The notes: a model not told the origin generated them from the letters alone. 64,000 nucleotides of DNA from Saccharospirillum sp. MSK14-1 (GCF_003054965.1 NZ_MIES01000038.1:52761-116760); one strand, 5' to 3'; counted from the stretch's first letter, positions 35,008 to 45,534 are shown. A program made the numbers and translations.

Positions 35008-35934
35008 ATGATCGCCGACGCCCTCGGACCGGTTTTTTTATTAATCCTGATCGGCGCCCTGCTGGGGCGACTGAATTTTCCCGGAGCCGACATCTGGCCC
35101 GACATTGAGCGCCTGACTTACTACCTCGCCTTCCCTGCCTTACTGGTTCATCGGCTGGCATTGGCTGACTTTTCTGCGGCGGGTCTCGGGCACATGGCGT
35201 TAGTGATCAGCGCAGCATTGATCACTCTCAGCGCATTGATCGGCTTACTCAGCCCCTGGTTGGCAAACGACGGTGCAGCGGCCACATCGGTTTTCCAGGG
35301 TGGCATTCGCTTTAACACCTACATCGGCCTGGCAGCGGCCAGCGCGCTGTTTGGTGACGTCGGACTGGTTTGGGCGGCGATGGCCGTCGGCGTGATGATT
35401 CCGCTGATCAATGTGCTGTGCATCCTGGCTTTTGCGGTCGCTGGCAGCCAGGCCGATCTCAGCGTCGCTCGCGTGGCCCGCCAATTGATCACCAACCCAT
35501 TGATTGTGGCCTGTGTGCTGGGACTGAGCCTGAACGTCACCGGTATCGGCCTGCCCGGCTGGAGCGCCTCAACCCTGGATTTAATCGGCGCCACTGCCTT
35601 ACCACTGGGCCTGCTGGCCGTTGGGGTTGCGCTGACACCACGCTCGCTTGGCGGGGATGTCGGCGCCATTCTGATCACCAGTCTGTTTAAGTTCATTGCC
35701 TTACCGGCGCTGATTCTGGGCTATGGTTTTTGGTTTGCATTGCCCACCGAAGCGCTAAACGTCTTGCTGTTGTTGGCAGCGCTGCCGACCGCTTCGTCGG
35801 CGTTTATTCTGGCGCGTCAACTGGGCGGCGATACTCGACTGATGGCCAACATCATCACCGTGCAGTCGCTGTTGGGGTTTGTCTCTTTGCCGCTGTGGTT
35901 ATGGCTGGGCAGTCTGTGGCTGGGAAATTTCTGA
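35008..35934 (+). CDS. AEC-family (auxin efflux carrier-type) transporter
   Basis: The 308-residue protein has ten predicted helices in two inverted halves, with the family's NPLIVACVLGLSLN segment at the start of the second half and LPLGLLAVGVAL. Bacterial AEC carriers export organic acids or malonate-like metabolites; the substrate is unknown. GGAAG nine bases upstream supports the ATG at 35008. It is divergent from the DUF2239 gene with a shared palindrome. Confidence 0.85.
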   Translation: MIADALGPVFLLILIGALLGRLNFPGADIWPDIERLTYYLAFPALLVHRLALADFSAAGLGHMALVISAALITLSALIGLLSPWLANDGAAATSVFQGGIRFNTYIGLAAASALFGDVGLVWAAMAVGVMIPLINVLCILAFAVAGSQADLSVARVARQLITNPLIVACVLGLSLNVTGIGLPGWSASTLDLIGATALPLGLLAVGVALTPRSLGGDVGAILITSLFKFIALPALILGYGFWFALPTEALNVLLLLAALPTASSAFILARQLGGDTRLMANIITVQSLLGFVSLPLWLWLGSLWLGNF

Positions 35935-35972
35935 AATAATGACGCCAAGCTGTTGATTCAGCGGCTTTTCAC

Positions 35973-36001
35973 TTGATCACGACCGCATCACACTTTATAA
36001 A
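35973..36001 (+). promoter_or_regulatory. Sigma-70 promoter with long leader
   Basis: TTGATC (35973-35978), a 17-bp spacer and TATAAA (35996-36001) form a good promoter. The next start codon is 265 nt further, at 36274. The leader contains hairpins GGCTATT/AATAGCC and CCAATCC/GGATTGG flanked by AACCG/CGGTT. It could be a structured 5' UTR or a separate small RNA. I see no ORF with a ribosome binding site before 36274. Confidence 0.5.
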
Positions 36002-36273
36002 CTCAGTGACCGTGGCTATTGTTACGTCTCGGTTTCCGAATAGCCGTTTTGCGGCCCTATTCAGCCTGTTCAACCGGATAACCAATCCCGTCGCTGTGAC
36101 CGGATTGGCGGTTAAGTTCGGAGCGGATACCGGGTACTAAGACTGCCTTGATGGATAACAATTCAGCCTGCTTTCACGATGTACCGCGGAATGCTTTTCA
36201 TCGCTGGTGTGTATGCGTCACCAACACAGTCAGCCGACGCGTGCCGTTATGGTGAGATTTTCCCGGAGGGATG

Positions 36274-36873
36274 ATGATTTACAAGAACACTCGCTTTTCC
36301 AAAACCCTGAACGTCCTGGTGGGCGCGCTGGTGTTTGCCTTGGGTACCAGTGCCGGTACGTTTTATCTGCAAGATACCCTGTTCGTCTTTATCCAGTTCA
36401 ACTCCTACGCGCACTGGGCCGCTGTGTTGATTGGCTTGCCTATTTTGATGGGTCTGATTCAACGTCTGATCAAAATTGTATATCCATTATTCAGCACTTT
36501 GATCGGTACCTTCATCAGCGCTGCCGTGCTCTATCCGCTGTACGGCTCACGGTTCTGGGCCGAACCGCCACAATTGCTGGATATGTTGATCTACATTCTG
36601 ATCGTCTCCGGCATCGGTTTCCTGGCCTCTCAGCCCTTGCGGACGACCTTTTTGGCGGCCTTTCGGATCAAACGTTCTTCGCCGTCAAAACCCGCTAAAA
36701 CGAGCAAGCCTGCGGCCAAGAGCGCACCGAAGAAAATCGACGGCACTCGCACTCAACGCGTTAGCCGGCCAGCCAGTTCGGATCGCAGCGTGGTCGCTCT
36801 GATCGAATTGTCGGTTGGCTTGATTTCACTGGCGCTCAGTATTTTCAGTATTTTCTTCCTGGGCAGTGGCTAA
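36274..36873 (+). CDS. Hypothetical membrane protein, 199 aa
   Basis: No known family is recognised. There are four likely membrane helices (about 11-30, 38-60, 68-90 and 105-125), then a basic, Lys/Pro/Ser/Ala-rich cytoplasmic linker (SSPSKPAKTSKPAAKSAPKK) and a last helix at the C-terminus (SVVALIELSVGLISLALSIF). The second ATG of an ATGATG pair is chosen for its spacing from GGAGG. It stands alone after a long leader and is followed by a hairpin. Confidence 0.6.
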   Translation: MIYKNTRFSKTLNVLVGALVFALGTSAGTFYLQDTLFVFIQFNSYAHWAAVLIGLPILMGLIQRLIKIVYPLFSTLIGTFISAAVLYPLYGSRFWAEPPQLLDMLIYILIVSGIGFLASQPLRTTFLAAFRIKRSSPSKPAKTSKPAAKSAPKKIDGTRTQRVSRPASSDRSVVALIELSVGLISLALSIFSIFFLGSG

Positions 36874-36887
36874 CACCGCTGTCGACC

Positions 36888-36908
36888 GGCGCGCCGTTCA
36901 GGCGCGCC
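36888..36908 (+). terminator. Terminator-like hairpin
   Basis: Two GGCGCGCC octamers, each self-complementary, flank a five-base loop and can pair as an 8-bp stem; a T-run (CCTTTTT) starts about ten bases later. It follows the unknown membrane protein. Confidence 0.5.
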
Positions 36909-37031
36909 TGTAGTTCCTTTTTCGACCTCTAATATCCCCCGCAGTCAATAATTGCATTTGTCAGTTTTGCCCTTATTGATGCACACCGGATCCCCAAGAC
37001 AACAGCTATATATTCTGGCGAGGAGTAGCGC

Positions 37032-38402
<1,371 letters not shown>

Positions 38403-38558
38403 TCGGACTCACCGGCAACGCTGCTGTTCCCGGCCGCGTTGCCCTGTTGGACCCTAGCGTTCCAGATCGGTGTTCAATAAAGCTTGCCTGCTGCCGTTAC
38501 ACTGAGGTAGCCGTCGTTTCCGTTGACGGGACCGCAGTTCGATAACGGATTAAAAATA

Positions 38559-40424
38559 ATGATAAAAAATCTCAGTTTTCGCATGAAGCTCATGCTGCTT
38601 GTTGTCAGCGCCTTACTGGGTCTTGCCATCCTTTATGTCGTTGCGCTTCAAAGCCTCAATCAGCAGCAAAATGCGACCAACCAACTTGAGCAATTGAATC
38701 AGCAGTCGACGCATTTGGATGCGTACACGCTGGAAGCACTGCGTTTGAGAATCGGCGTCTTTGAACTCGATGACGACACCATTGTCAGGGTCCAGGACGA
38801 TTTGCAAGCCTCGCTGGAGCGTCTGGAATCCGAAAACCTGGACACCCAGAACGGTCAAGCGGGCCTATCGGGCTTTTTAACCCAATATCGTAATTACCTT
38901 CAGGCGACGGCCGCCTATATCGAGCAAGCTCAATGGCTGGGCTTAACACTCGACAGCGGCTTCAATGCCCGCGTTCGCGAACAGGGCAATATGATCAGCG
39001 ACGAAGTGGGCTTTCTGTCGTTTGTGCAAGAACAGATCGAGCAGATTCGCAGTGAGGAAGTCATCTACCTGTCGCGGCCTTCCGCGCAAAGTTTTGAGCA
39101 ACTACAAGCCTCACTGGAAACTTACATTGGCTTTCTCGGCGACTATGGCCTGGCTGAGCGGTTCACCGAACAAAACAACGCTTACCGCAACATCCTCAAT
39201 GAACACCGCCAGGGCAGCAGCCAACTAGAAGCCAACCAGGCGGCGATGAGCGCTGCGCTGCAAGCCATGGACGCGCAACAGTTGCAGGTGCGTACCGAAC
39301 TGGACCAACGCATCCAGCAAGCACGCGAGCGTGCTGACTCCAGTGCCACTCGAGCCCAGACCTTGCTGGCGCTGGTCAGCCTGGGCGTGGGTTTGTTTAT
39401 GTTGGTGATCGTCGTGGGTATCACCCGCAACGTGGGTCAAACCCTCAAACGCATCATCACGGATCTGAATAAAGTCAAAGACGGCGACCTCAGCGCGCGC
39501 CTGAGCGTCAATCAAAAACGCAATGATGAATTCGATCAACTGAGCAGTCAGGTAAACGCCAGCACTGAAGGTCTGGGCGCACTGGTTCAAGCCGTGTCGA
39601 CGTCCGCGCGCAGTTCCGCTCAGAAAATGCAGGCATTGATTGGCGAAACCCGCAGCCTGGAAAACAGCAACGAGCAGATCAACGATCAAGGCCAAAGCGT
39701 GGCTGCCAGCACCGAAGAAATTTCGGCGACGTTATCGGATGTCGCAGAAACCACGCGCACCTTGTCTGAGCAGGTCCGACAGACCCAGCAGTCGGCGCGC
39801 ACCGGCAGCCAAATCCTGCATCAGGCCGTCAACAGTCTGGGCGAAACCAGCCAGATGGTGGCGCAGATCGACGTCAAACTGAACGAACTGAACGACCGCT
39901 CCACCGATATCGACAACATTGTCGAAATGATCAATGGCCTGGCCGAGCAGACCAACTTGCTGGCGCTGAACGCCGCCATCGAATCGGCCCGGGCGGGTGA
40001 TGCGGGTCGCGGTTTCTCAGTGGTCGCCGATGAGGTCCGCAAGCTGGCCGAGCAGACCGTCGATGCAACCTCGCGCATCGACGCTATTGTCAGCGATATC
40101 CAGGGCTTTACCCGCCAAGCCGTGGAAGTTACCGACAGCGGTCGCCACCATCTTGAGGCGGTCGAGAAAAACAGCGCGGACGCCGTCCAGGCCATGCAAG
40201 CCATTGAAAACGATGCTCAGCAAGGCGTTGCTGCGGCCGATCAAATGGCGCACGCCATCGCCGAAGTCGATAAAGCAGCGTCCGGCATCAGTCGTGATAT
40301 GGAAAGCGTTGCCAGCCACCTGCGCAACGACAACCAAGCGCTGAAACGCGTGCGAGCGCAGGTCGAGGACGTCTCAAAACGATTGGAAGAACTCGATCAA
40401 CAAACCCAGCGCTTCCGCACCTGA
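38559..40424 (+). CDS. Methyl-accepting chemotaxis protein with helical sensor domain
   Basis: The 621-residue chemoreceptor has a first helix (about 8-30), a helical periplasmic domain (about 35-265) rich in Gln and Glu, a second helix near 270-295, HAMP, and a signalling hairpin with the tip [25 protein letters not shown]. The ATG at 38559 ([14 protein letters not shown]) gives a normal membrane start; the upstream TTG frame adds a non-signal extension. The ligand is unknown. Confidence 0.9.
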   Translation: MIKNLSFRMKLMLLVVSALLGLAILYVVALQSLNQQQNATNQLEQLNQQSTHLDAYTLEALRLRIGVFELDDDTIVRVQDDLQASLERLESENLDTQNGQAGLSGFLTQYRNYLQATAAYIEQAQWLGLTLDSGFNARVREQGNMISDEVGFLSFVQEQIEQIRSEEVIYLSRPSAQSFEQLQASLETYIGFLGDYGLAERFTEQNNAYRNILNEHRQGSSQLEANQAAMSAALQAMDAQQLQVRTELDQRIQQARERADSSATRAQTLLALVSLGVGLFMLVIVVGITRNVGQTLKRIITDLNKVKDGDLSARLSVNQKRNDEFDQLSSQVNASTEGLGALVQAVSTSARSSAQKMQALIGETRSLENSNEQINDQGQSVAASTEEISATLSDVAETTRTLSEQVRQTQQSARTGSQILHQAVNSLGETSQMVAQIDVKLNELNDRSTDIDNIVEMINGLAEQTNLLALNAAIESARAGDAGRGFSVVADEVRKLAEQTVDATSRIDAIVSDIQGFTRQAVEVTDSGRHHLEAVEKNSADAVQAMQAIENDAQQGVAAADQMAHAIAEVDKAASGISRDMESVASHLRNDNQALKRVRAQVEDVSKRLEELDQQTQRFRT

Positions 40425-40431
40425 AGTGGGG

Positions 40432-40449
40432 TGTCGCCAAATAGCGACA
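40432..40449. promoter_or_regulatory. GlrR-type enhancer site 1
   Basis: TGTCGCCAAATAGCGACA is an exact TGTC-N10-GACA, the published GlrR/QseF binding consensus at glmY. It lies about 160 bp upstream of the sigma-54-like promoter of the EF-hand gene. The same sequence is part of a 9-bp stem (40429-40452) after the chemoreceptor stop, so it may also work as a terminator hairpin. Confidence 0.6.
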
Positions 40450-40497
40450 CCCTAACTTATTGATTTTAAATAACTTTCTGAAAAACCTCTCGCCAAG

Positions 40498-40515
40498 CGT
40501 CGCCAATCGCCGACG
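40498..40515. promoter_or_regulatory. GlrR-type enhancer site 2
   Basis: CGTCGCCAATCGCCGACG keeps the symmetric GTC-N10-GAC core of site 1 and shares its GTCGCCAA half. It lies 66 bp further downstream, close to a whole number of helical turns, as expected for cooperating enhancer sites. Confidence 0.5.
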
Positions 40516-40591
40516 CTTTCTCCGCTCTCCAAACTCATCAAACTCACCCTGAAATCTCGTAACTTATTGTTTTAAATGGTTTTTTCTGACT

Positions 40592-40607
40592 TGGCACAGC
40601 CCTTGAA
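40592..40607 (+). promoter_or_regulatory. Sigma-54-like promoter of the EF-hand gene
   Basis: TGGCAC-AGCCC-TTGAA matches the -24 element of sigma-54 promoters perfectly and keeps TTG in the -12 element, with A in place of the usual C. Spacing is exact. Transcription would begin near 40617, about 70 bp before the ATG. Confidence 0.6.
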
Positions 40608-40686
40608 ATACCTCTATCAACCCAGGCGATAACGGACCTGGGCGATTCGAAAACTTTGATCTAAACCACAGTCAGGAGTAAACGCC

Positions 40687-40965
40687 ATGAAAACTGCCAT
40701 CGCAATTACCACCACTCTGATAGCGTTCGCTGCCACCGGTGTAATGGCCGACGAGCTGGCCGCTAGCAGTCAAAACCACGAAGCTCTGTTCGATCAGTTC
40801 GACGCCAACGGTGACAGCGTGATCACCATGGACGAAGCGTCGGCCAGCATGACGCTGACTGAAGAGTTTGAAACACTCGACGAAGACGGCTCTGGTGATC
40901 TGACGCTGGCCGAATTTGAAGAGTTGGAGTTGAGCACTGGTATGGAAGGCCAAACCAACTCCTAA
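40687..40965 (+). CDS. Secreted or periplasmic EF-hand calcium-binding protein
   Basis: The 92-residue precursor has a signal peptide (cleavage near residue 21, VMA-DEL) and two complete EF-hands: loop 39-50 (DANGDSVITMDE) and loop 65-76 (DEDGSGDLTLAE), each with the acidic ligands at positions 1, 3, 5 and 12. It is therefore a small calcium-binding protein outside the cytoplasm. CAGGAG precedes the ATG and a strong terminator follows. It lies directly upstream of glrK, in the place of the glmY small RNA gene of enterobacteria, with a sigma-54-like promoter and two GlrR-like sites. Confidence 0.85.
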   Translation: MKTAIAITTTLIAFAATGVMADELAASSQNHEALFDQFDANGDSVITMDEASASMTLTEEFETLDEDGSGDLTLAEFEELELSTGMEGQTNS

Positions 40966-41029
40966 TGCGTCAGGCTGGCCTTTCCGGGCTGGCAATCCAC
41001 AGACCGTCCTCTCACTAACGGTCACTTTA

Positions 41030-41053
41030 CCGGCGCCCAGCGCCGGTTTTTTT
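41030..41053 (+). terminator. Intrinsic terminator after the EF-hand gene
   Basis: CCGGCG and CGCCGG flank CCCAG and are followed by seven T residues. It separates the EF-hand transcript from glrK. Confidence 0.9.
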
Positions 41054-41091
41054 GTGGACAGGGGGAGGCATTCATCAACAAAGGAAACACT

Positions 41092-42552
41092 GTGCAGCGG
41101 ACCTGGCTCCGTCAAACGATCAACACCCTGTTACGCCCCGCCTCGTTGCGCCAATGGGTGTTAACCAGTTTTGCGATTGCCCTCATTCCGCTCGCCGTAT
41201 TGTTGTGGCAGGCACACGCCGCTTTAAATGGCATCAATGATCTGGCCGTTCGAGAAGCTCAGGATGCGGTCAGCAATGCCCGCCAGATTGAGAGCCTCGA
41301 CAGTCTGGTCGTCGACATTGAACGCGCCCTGCGCCAGTACGACATTCTGCGCACCGAAGCCGCTCATCTAACCGCGGCCAATCAGCTGCAAGCTTACACC
41401 GACGCCTTGTATACGCTGTGCTTTAGCAATTCTCAGTTGGAGTCACCACCGGTGTGCGCCAATCAGCAGGCCGGACTGATCGAACTGGCCGGGAACTTCG
41501 ATACCCTGAACGGCATTGAACTGAACGAGTCACTGCGCACCCTGCGATTGCATCAGCGCCAGCTCAACCACAGCGTCTGGCAACGGCTTAATGAGCGGCT
41601 GGCACAACAGCAAGATTACGTGAACCAGCGCCAGTATTGGCTCAGCGTCCAAACCGTCCTGCTCGTTTTGGTGACGCTGGTGTTGGTGTTTTGGGCCAGT
41701 CGCCGCATCGCCACACCGATTCAACAACTGGATCGGATGATTCGCACCCTGGGTCAAAACAAAACCCGTCAGACCCCGTTACCGGTCGCGGTAAAAGGCC
41801 CGCGCGAACTGAACGAACTGGGAGACCGACTGCACTGGTTATCGGGCCGCCTGGAACAGTTGGAGTCCCTGCGCTTGGCTTTACTGCGTCACGCTTCCCA
41901 TGAACTCAAGACCCCCTTAGCCAGCATGAAAGAAGGCTGTGCGCTGCTGGCCGATGGCATTGCCGGTCCGCTGAACCCGAACCAGCACGAAGTGCTGACA
42001 CTGCTCACCCGCAGCACCGAACGACTCGCCCAGCTCACGGACCAATTGCTGGATTACAACCAACTGCTGCAACAAAGCGAAGTCGACCCGCAACGCATCA
42101 ATCCCTATGACTTAATCCACATCACCGTGCAACAACATGGCCTGGCGTTACGGCAACGTAACTTCCGCGTCGACATTGATTGCACCCTGACTTGGCTCGA
42201 CACCGATCCGCGTTTGTTCCAACGCATGCTCGACAACCTGCTCAACAACGCTCAGGCCTACGGTTATCAAAACGGCCGCGTTCGCATCGCCCTGACACAG
42301 CACGCGCACAGCATTCACCTGGAGGTCGCTAATACCGGCCCAGCCATTCCACCCGACCAGGGCGACAGCCTCTTTGCCCCTTTCCAGCGTGGCGAAGCAC
42401 CACGACTGGACTCACTACGCGGCACCGGTTTGGGATTGTCGGTGGTCAGCGATTGCGCCCGTTTACTGGGCGGTCGAGCCGAGTTTGTCGCCTTACCCGA
42501 TTTCGATGTGTGCGTGCGTGTGCAACTGCCTTTAAAGGACCCGATTCTATGA
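41092..42552 (+). CDS. glrK: Sensor histidine kinase, GlrK/QseE type
   Basis: GlrK phosphorylates GlrR in response to an envelope signal. The 486-residue protein has membrane helices at about 22-44 and 182-203 with a periplasmic region of about 135 residues between, a HAMP domain, HisKA with His270 in [20 protein letters not shown] (the extension LADGIAGPL is typical of GlrK), and HATPase with DNLLNNAQAYG and GTGLGLSVV. The start is a GTG with AGGA six bases upstream. Its stop overlaps the qseG start (ATGA). Order and domains match enterobacterial glrK-yfhG-glrR. Confidence 0.9.
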   Translation: MQRTWLRQTINTLLRPASLRQWVLTSFAIALIPLAVLLWQAHAALNGINDLAVREAQDAVSNARQIESLDSLVVDIERALRQYDILRTEAAHLTAANQLQAYTDALYTLCFSNSQLESPPVCANQQAGLIELAGNFDTLNGIELNESLRTLRLHQRQLNHSVWQRLNERLAQQQDYVNQRQYWLSVQTVLLVLVTLVLVFWASRRIATPIQQLDRMIRTLGQNKTRQTPLPVAVKGPRELNELGDRLHWLSGRLEQLESLRLALLRHASHELKTPLASMKEGCALLADGIAGPLNPNQHEVLTLLTRSTERLAQLTDQLLDYNQLLQQSEVDPQRINPYDLIHITVQQHGLALRQRNFRVDIDCTLTWLDTDPRLFQRMLDNLLNNAQAYGYQNGRVRIALTQHAHSIHLEVANTGPAIPPDQGDSLFAPFQRGEAPRLDSLRGTGLGLSVVSDCARLLGGRAEFVALPDFDVCVRVQLPLKDPIL

Positions 42553-43136
42553 AGTTCGTTTACTACGTCCTGCCGATGTTAATGCTGTTGGCTGGCTGCC
42601 AGGCTCTGACGTTACGTTCAAACTCAACGGTGTTCGACAGCGCCACGGATCAATGCACGGCCCCCAGCCAGGTTCCGGATCTGGACAATAGTCAGGCCGC
42701 TCTTCAGGGTTGGCTTAATATTCAACTGGTCGTGGCGAGCGGGCCTTTGATGCAGCAATGGCACGCACTGCAACACTACGATATGACCGACCCGGCGAGC
42801 GCTGAACTGATGGCCGCTCTGGTCACCAGCCGTGCCGATATGCCCGAGTCACTGCGCCGTCTCAGTCAGCAAACCTTAGCGCGTCGACTGCCCTATCTGC
42901 CCGCGTCCATTCAACCCGTCTTTGAGCAAACACAGGTATTTAATGAGGCTCTCCTGGCGCGCGATACCAGCCGGCGCCAACGGCAGATGAGCGAGCGACA
43001 GCGATTGCAATTGGAAGCGGAGCTGGCAACGAAAGAACGCCAGATTGAGGCACTGACGGCGATCGAATCACAGCTTCATGAAGAGGCGTTAAGCATACCG
43101 TCAGCTCCGGACTCAGGAGTCGTCAATGACCGCTGA
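42549..43136 (+). CDS. qseG: QseG/YfhG-like lipoprotein
   Basis: This 195-residue protein begins with a lipoprotein signal (MKFVYYVLPMLMLLAGC, lipid-modified Cys17) and ends in a coiled, charged helix (SERQRLQLEAELATKERQIE). In enterobacteria the outer-membrane lipoprotein QseG interacts with the kinase and is needed for its activity. Sequence conservation in this family is low, so the name rests mainly on its place between glrK and glrR and on the lipobox plus coiled tail. It overlaps glrK by 4 bp and glrR by 11 bp. Confidence 0.75.
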   Translation: MKFVYYVLPMLMLLAGCQALTLRSNSTVFDSATDQCTAPSQVPDLDNSQAALQGWLNIQLVVASGPLMQQWHALQHYDMTDPASAELMAALVTSRADMPESLRRLSQQTLARRLPYLPASIQPVFEQTQVFNEALLARDTSRRQRQMSERQRLQLEAELATKERQIEALTAIESQLHEEALSIPSAPDSGVVNDR

Positions 43137-44487
43137 AACCGACACTCGCCCCCGACTGTTACTGGTCGATGATGACGACAGCCTGCTGCGTCTGTTGGCC
43201 ATGCGACTCGACAACGAAGGCTACGCCGTCACCTCGGTGGACAGCAGCGCCGCTGCCCGCCAAGCACTCGACCAGCAACGCTTTCAAATGGTGTTGAGCG
43301 ATCTGCGCATGCCGGACGAAGACGGCCTGGCGTTGTTCGACTGGATCAGCCAGCGCCACCCGGATTTACCCGTCATCCTGATGACGGCGCACGGCTCCAT
43401 TCCTGAGGCCGTCGAAGCCACGCAACGCGGTGTGCTCGGATTTCTCACCAAACCACTGGACCACGCGGACCTGCGCGATTTGCTCGACAAAGCTCTGGCC
43501 CAAGGCGCCGATCAACAGCAAACCGGTTGGCGCCGCGACCTGCTCAGCCGCAGTGATGTCATGGAAAATCTGCTGGCCCAGGCCGGGCAAGTCGCGCTCA
43601 GCGATGTCAGCGTGTTGATTTCCGGTGCCAGCGGCACCGGCAAGGAGGTACTGGCACAAGCCATTCATCGCGCCAGCCGTCGTGCAGAACAACCTTTTAT
43701 TGCTATCAACTGCGGGGCCCTGCCCGAGCATCTGCTTGAGTCGGAACTCTTCGGCCACACCAAGGGCGCTTTCACCGGCGCGGTGCGCGAACAGGATGGC
43801 CTGTTCCGCGCCGCCGATGGTGGCACACTCTTTCTCGATGAAATCGGCGATATGCCGTTACCACTGCAGGTAAAATTGCTGCGCGTGTTGCAGGAGCGTC
43901 AGATTCGTCCTGTCGGCAGCAGCCAGAGCATTGCGGTGGATGTGCGCGTGCTTTCAGCCACCCACCGCAACCTGCCCGAAGCCATGACCGAAGGACAGTT
44001 TCGTGAAGACCTCTATTACCGGTTGAAAGTCGTGGAACTGCATCTGCCGACGCTGCGTGAACGCGCTGAAGACATTCCACTGCTGGCGCGTCATCTTCTG
44101 CGTCAGGCCAGCGAACGCCACCAGGCTAACGTGCACGCTTTTTCCGATGCCGCTTTGGAACGACTGATGACCGCGCCATGGCCCGGCAATGTGCGTCAAC
44201 TGGTCAATGTGATTGAACAATGTGTCGCTTTAAGCCCGAGCCCGGTCATTGCACCGGCGCTCGTTGACCAGGCGCTGGCGGATCAAAACCATCACTGGCC
44301 CACCCTGACCGAAGCGCGCGATCAGTTTGAGCGCCAGTATCTGATTCGTGCTCTGCGCATGACCGATGGCAAGGTCAGTTGGGCTGCGGAGCTCATAGGG
44401 AGAAATCGAACCGACTTATACAAGCTGTTCAAAAAGCATGGCCTCGACCCGCGTGATTTCAGCCCCCATGACAGCGAAGCCAGTTAG
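43126..44487 (+). CDS. glrR: Sigma-54-dependent response regulator, GlrR/QseF type
   Basis: NtrC-type activator of 453 residues. The receiver domain carries Asp59 in LSDLRMPDEDG; the AAA+ domain has Walker A GASGTGKE (167-174), the sigma-54 contact loop GAFTGA (214-219) and DGGTLFLDEIGDMP; a short C-terminal helix-turn-helix includes GKVSWAAELIGRNRTDLYKLF. In E. coli GlrR binds TGTC-N10-GACA sites and drives glmY from a sigma-54 promoter. Matching sites and a promoter occur here upstream of the EF-hand gene, its likely target. Confidence 0.92.
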   Translation: MTAETDTRPRLLLVDDDDSLLRLLAMRLDNEGYAVTSVDSSAAARQALDQQRFQMVLSDLRMPDEDGLALFDWISQRHPDLPVILMTAHGSIPEAVEATQRGVLGFLTKPLDHADLRDLLDKALAQGADQQQTGWRRDLLSRSDVMENLLAQAGQVALSDVSVLISGASGTGKEVLAQAIHRASRRAEQPFIAINCGALPEHLLESELFGHTKGAFTGAVREQDGLFRAADGGTLFLDEIGDMPLPLQVKLLRVLQERQIRPVGSSQSIAVDVRVLSATHRNLPEAMTEGQFREDLYYRLKVVELHLPTLRERAEDIPLLARHLLRQASERHQANVHAFSDAALERLMTAPWPGNVRQLVNVIEQCVALSPSPVIAPALVDQALADQNHHWPTLTEARDQFERQYLIRALRMTDGKVSWAAELIGRNRTDLYKLFKKHGLDPRDFSPHDSEAS

Positions 44488-44533
44488 CACCCTGGCCTTT
44501 GCAATTCCTTGGCAATCGCTCTGACCGGAGTCA

Positions 44534-44562
44534 CTTGCCTGACATCGGCCTGTCCCCATAAT
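44534..44562 (+). promoter_or_regulatory. Heat-shock (sigma-32-like) promoter of htpX
   Basis: CTTGCC, a 14-bp spacer and CCCCATAAT match the sigma-32 pattern CTTGAA-N(13-15)-CCCCATNT, with a near-perfect -10. It is 31 bp before the htpX start codon. Heat induction of htpX is known in E. coli. Confidence 0.65.
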
Positions 44563-44592
44563 GGTCGGACAATAACCGACAGAGGGTCGATT

Positions 44593-45441
44593 ATGTTCCG
44601 AACACTGTTATTTCTAGGCACCAATCTGGCCATCGTCCTGGTACTGGGTGTCTTCCTGAATATCCTGCTGCCGATTCTTGGCATTCAAGCGGGCAACACC
44701 ACCGGCTTGCTGGTGATTGCCTTTGTCTTCGGCATGGGCGGCAGCTTTATTTCCTTGCTGATGTCCAAATGGATGGCTAAGCGCGCCACCGGTGCTCAGG
44801 TCATCGAACGCCCCAGCAACGACGCTGAGCGTTGGCTGATGGTCACCGTCGAACGTCTGGCCAAACAGGCGAACATCGGCATGCCGGAGGTGGCGATTTT
44901 TCCATCGCCGGACGTCAACGCCTTTGCCACTGGCTCTAACCGTGACAGCTCACTGGTGGCAGTATCGGCTGGTCTGTTGCGCTCGATGAACCGCGATGAA
45001 GCGGAAGCCGTATTGGCCCACGAAATCTCCCACATTGCCAACGGCGATATGGTCACCATGGCGTTAGTGCAGGGCGTGTTGAACACTTTCGTGATCTTCT
45101 TCGCCCGAATCATCGCCCAAGCGCTGGTACGCGGTGGCAACAATCAGGGCAGCTACCTGGCTTACTTCGGCGTTACCATGGTGCTGGAAATGGTGTTCGG
45201 TGTGCTCGCCAGCATCATCGCCATGTGGTTCTCGCGTCAGCGTGAATTCCGCGCCGATGCCGGTTCCGCCAAACTGGTTGGCGCGCCGAAAATGATTGCC
45301 GCGCTGCAACGCCTGAAGAGCAGCCACGATTCGGAGCTCGATGGTCAACTGGTTGCGTTCGGCATCAAAGGTAAAGCGCGCGAACTGTTTGCATCCCACC
45401 CGAGCCTGGACGATCGCATCGCCGCTCTGCAACGCAGCTAA
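44593..45441 (+). CDS. htpX: Membrane zinc metalloprotease HtpX
   Basis: HtpX (M48 family) degrades misfolded inner-membrane proteins together with FtsH. The 282-residue protein has two N-terminal helices (about 4-24 and 36-56), the zinc motif HEISH at 143-147, two further hydrophobic segments (about 155-175 and 190-215), and the third ligand region [14 protein letters not shown]. The ATG at 44593 has GAGGG upstream; longer frames have no support. It is a single gene with a heat-shock-type promoter. Confidence 0.96.
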   Translation: MFRTLLFLGTNLAIVLVLGVFLNILLPILGIQAGNTTGLLVIAFVFGMGGSFISLLMSKWMAKRATGAQVIERPSNDAERWLMVTVERLAKQANIGMPEVAIFPSPDVNAFATGSNRDSSLVAVSAGLLRSMNRDEAEAVLAHEISHIANGDMVTMALVQGVLNTFVIFFARIIAQALVRGGNNQGSYLAYFGVTMVLEMVFGVLASIIAMWFSRQREFRADAGSAKLVGAPKMIAALQRLKSSHDSELDGQLVAFGIKGKARELFASHPSLDDRIAALQRS

Positions 45442-45453
45442 GCCATACCTTGG

Positions 45454-45484
45454 CGCCGGTGAGTGCAGCAAACGCGCACCGGCG
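45454..45484 (+). terminator. Terminator-like hairpin after htpX
   Basis: CGCCGGTG and CACCGGCG form an 8-bp stem with a 15-base loop, 12 bp after the htpX stop. Only a weak T-rich tail (TTCGTT) follows. Confidence 0.45.
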
Positions 45485-45534
45485 TTCGTTAGCAGTTAGA
45501 CTGAACCCTGACTGCTGACTTTCTCTGGTTCGTC

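Noticed and set aside
36060..36200. Possible second Csr-type RNA because of several GGA triplets
   Set aside because: Only about six GGA occur, mostly as CGGA or TGGA and not in clear hairpin loops, so the density is not remarkable.
36207..36698. 163-residue frame overlapping the unknown membrane protein
   Set aside because: The alternative frame from 36274 has GGAGG, clear membrane helices and a natural end; this one does not.
40610..40686. A glmY-like small RNA in the leader of the EF-hand gene
   Set aside because: No terminator lies in the 70-nt leader and a good ribosome site and signal-peptide ORF follow directly, so an mRNA is the better reading.
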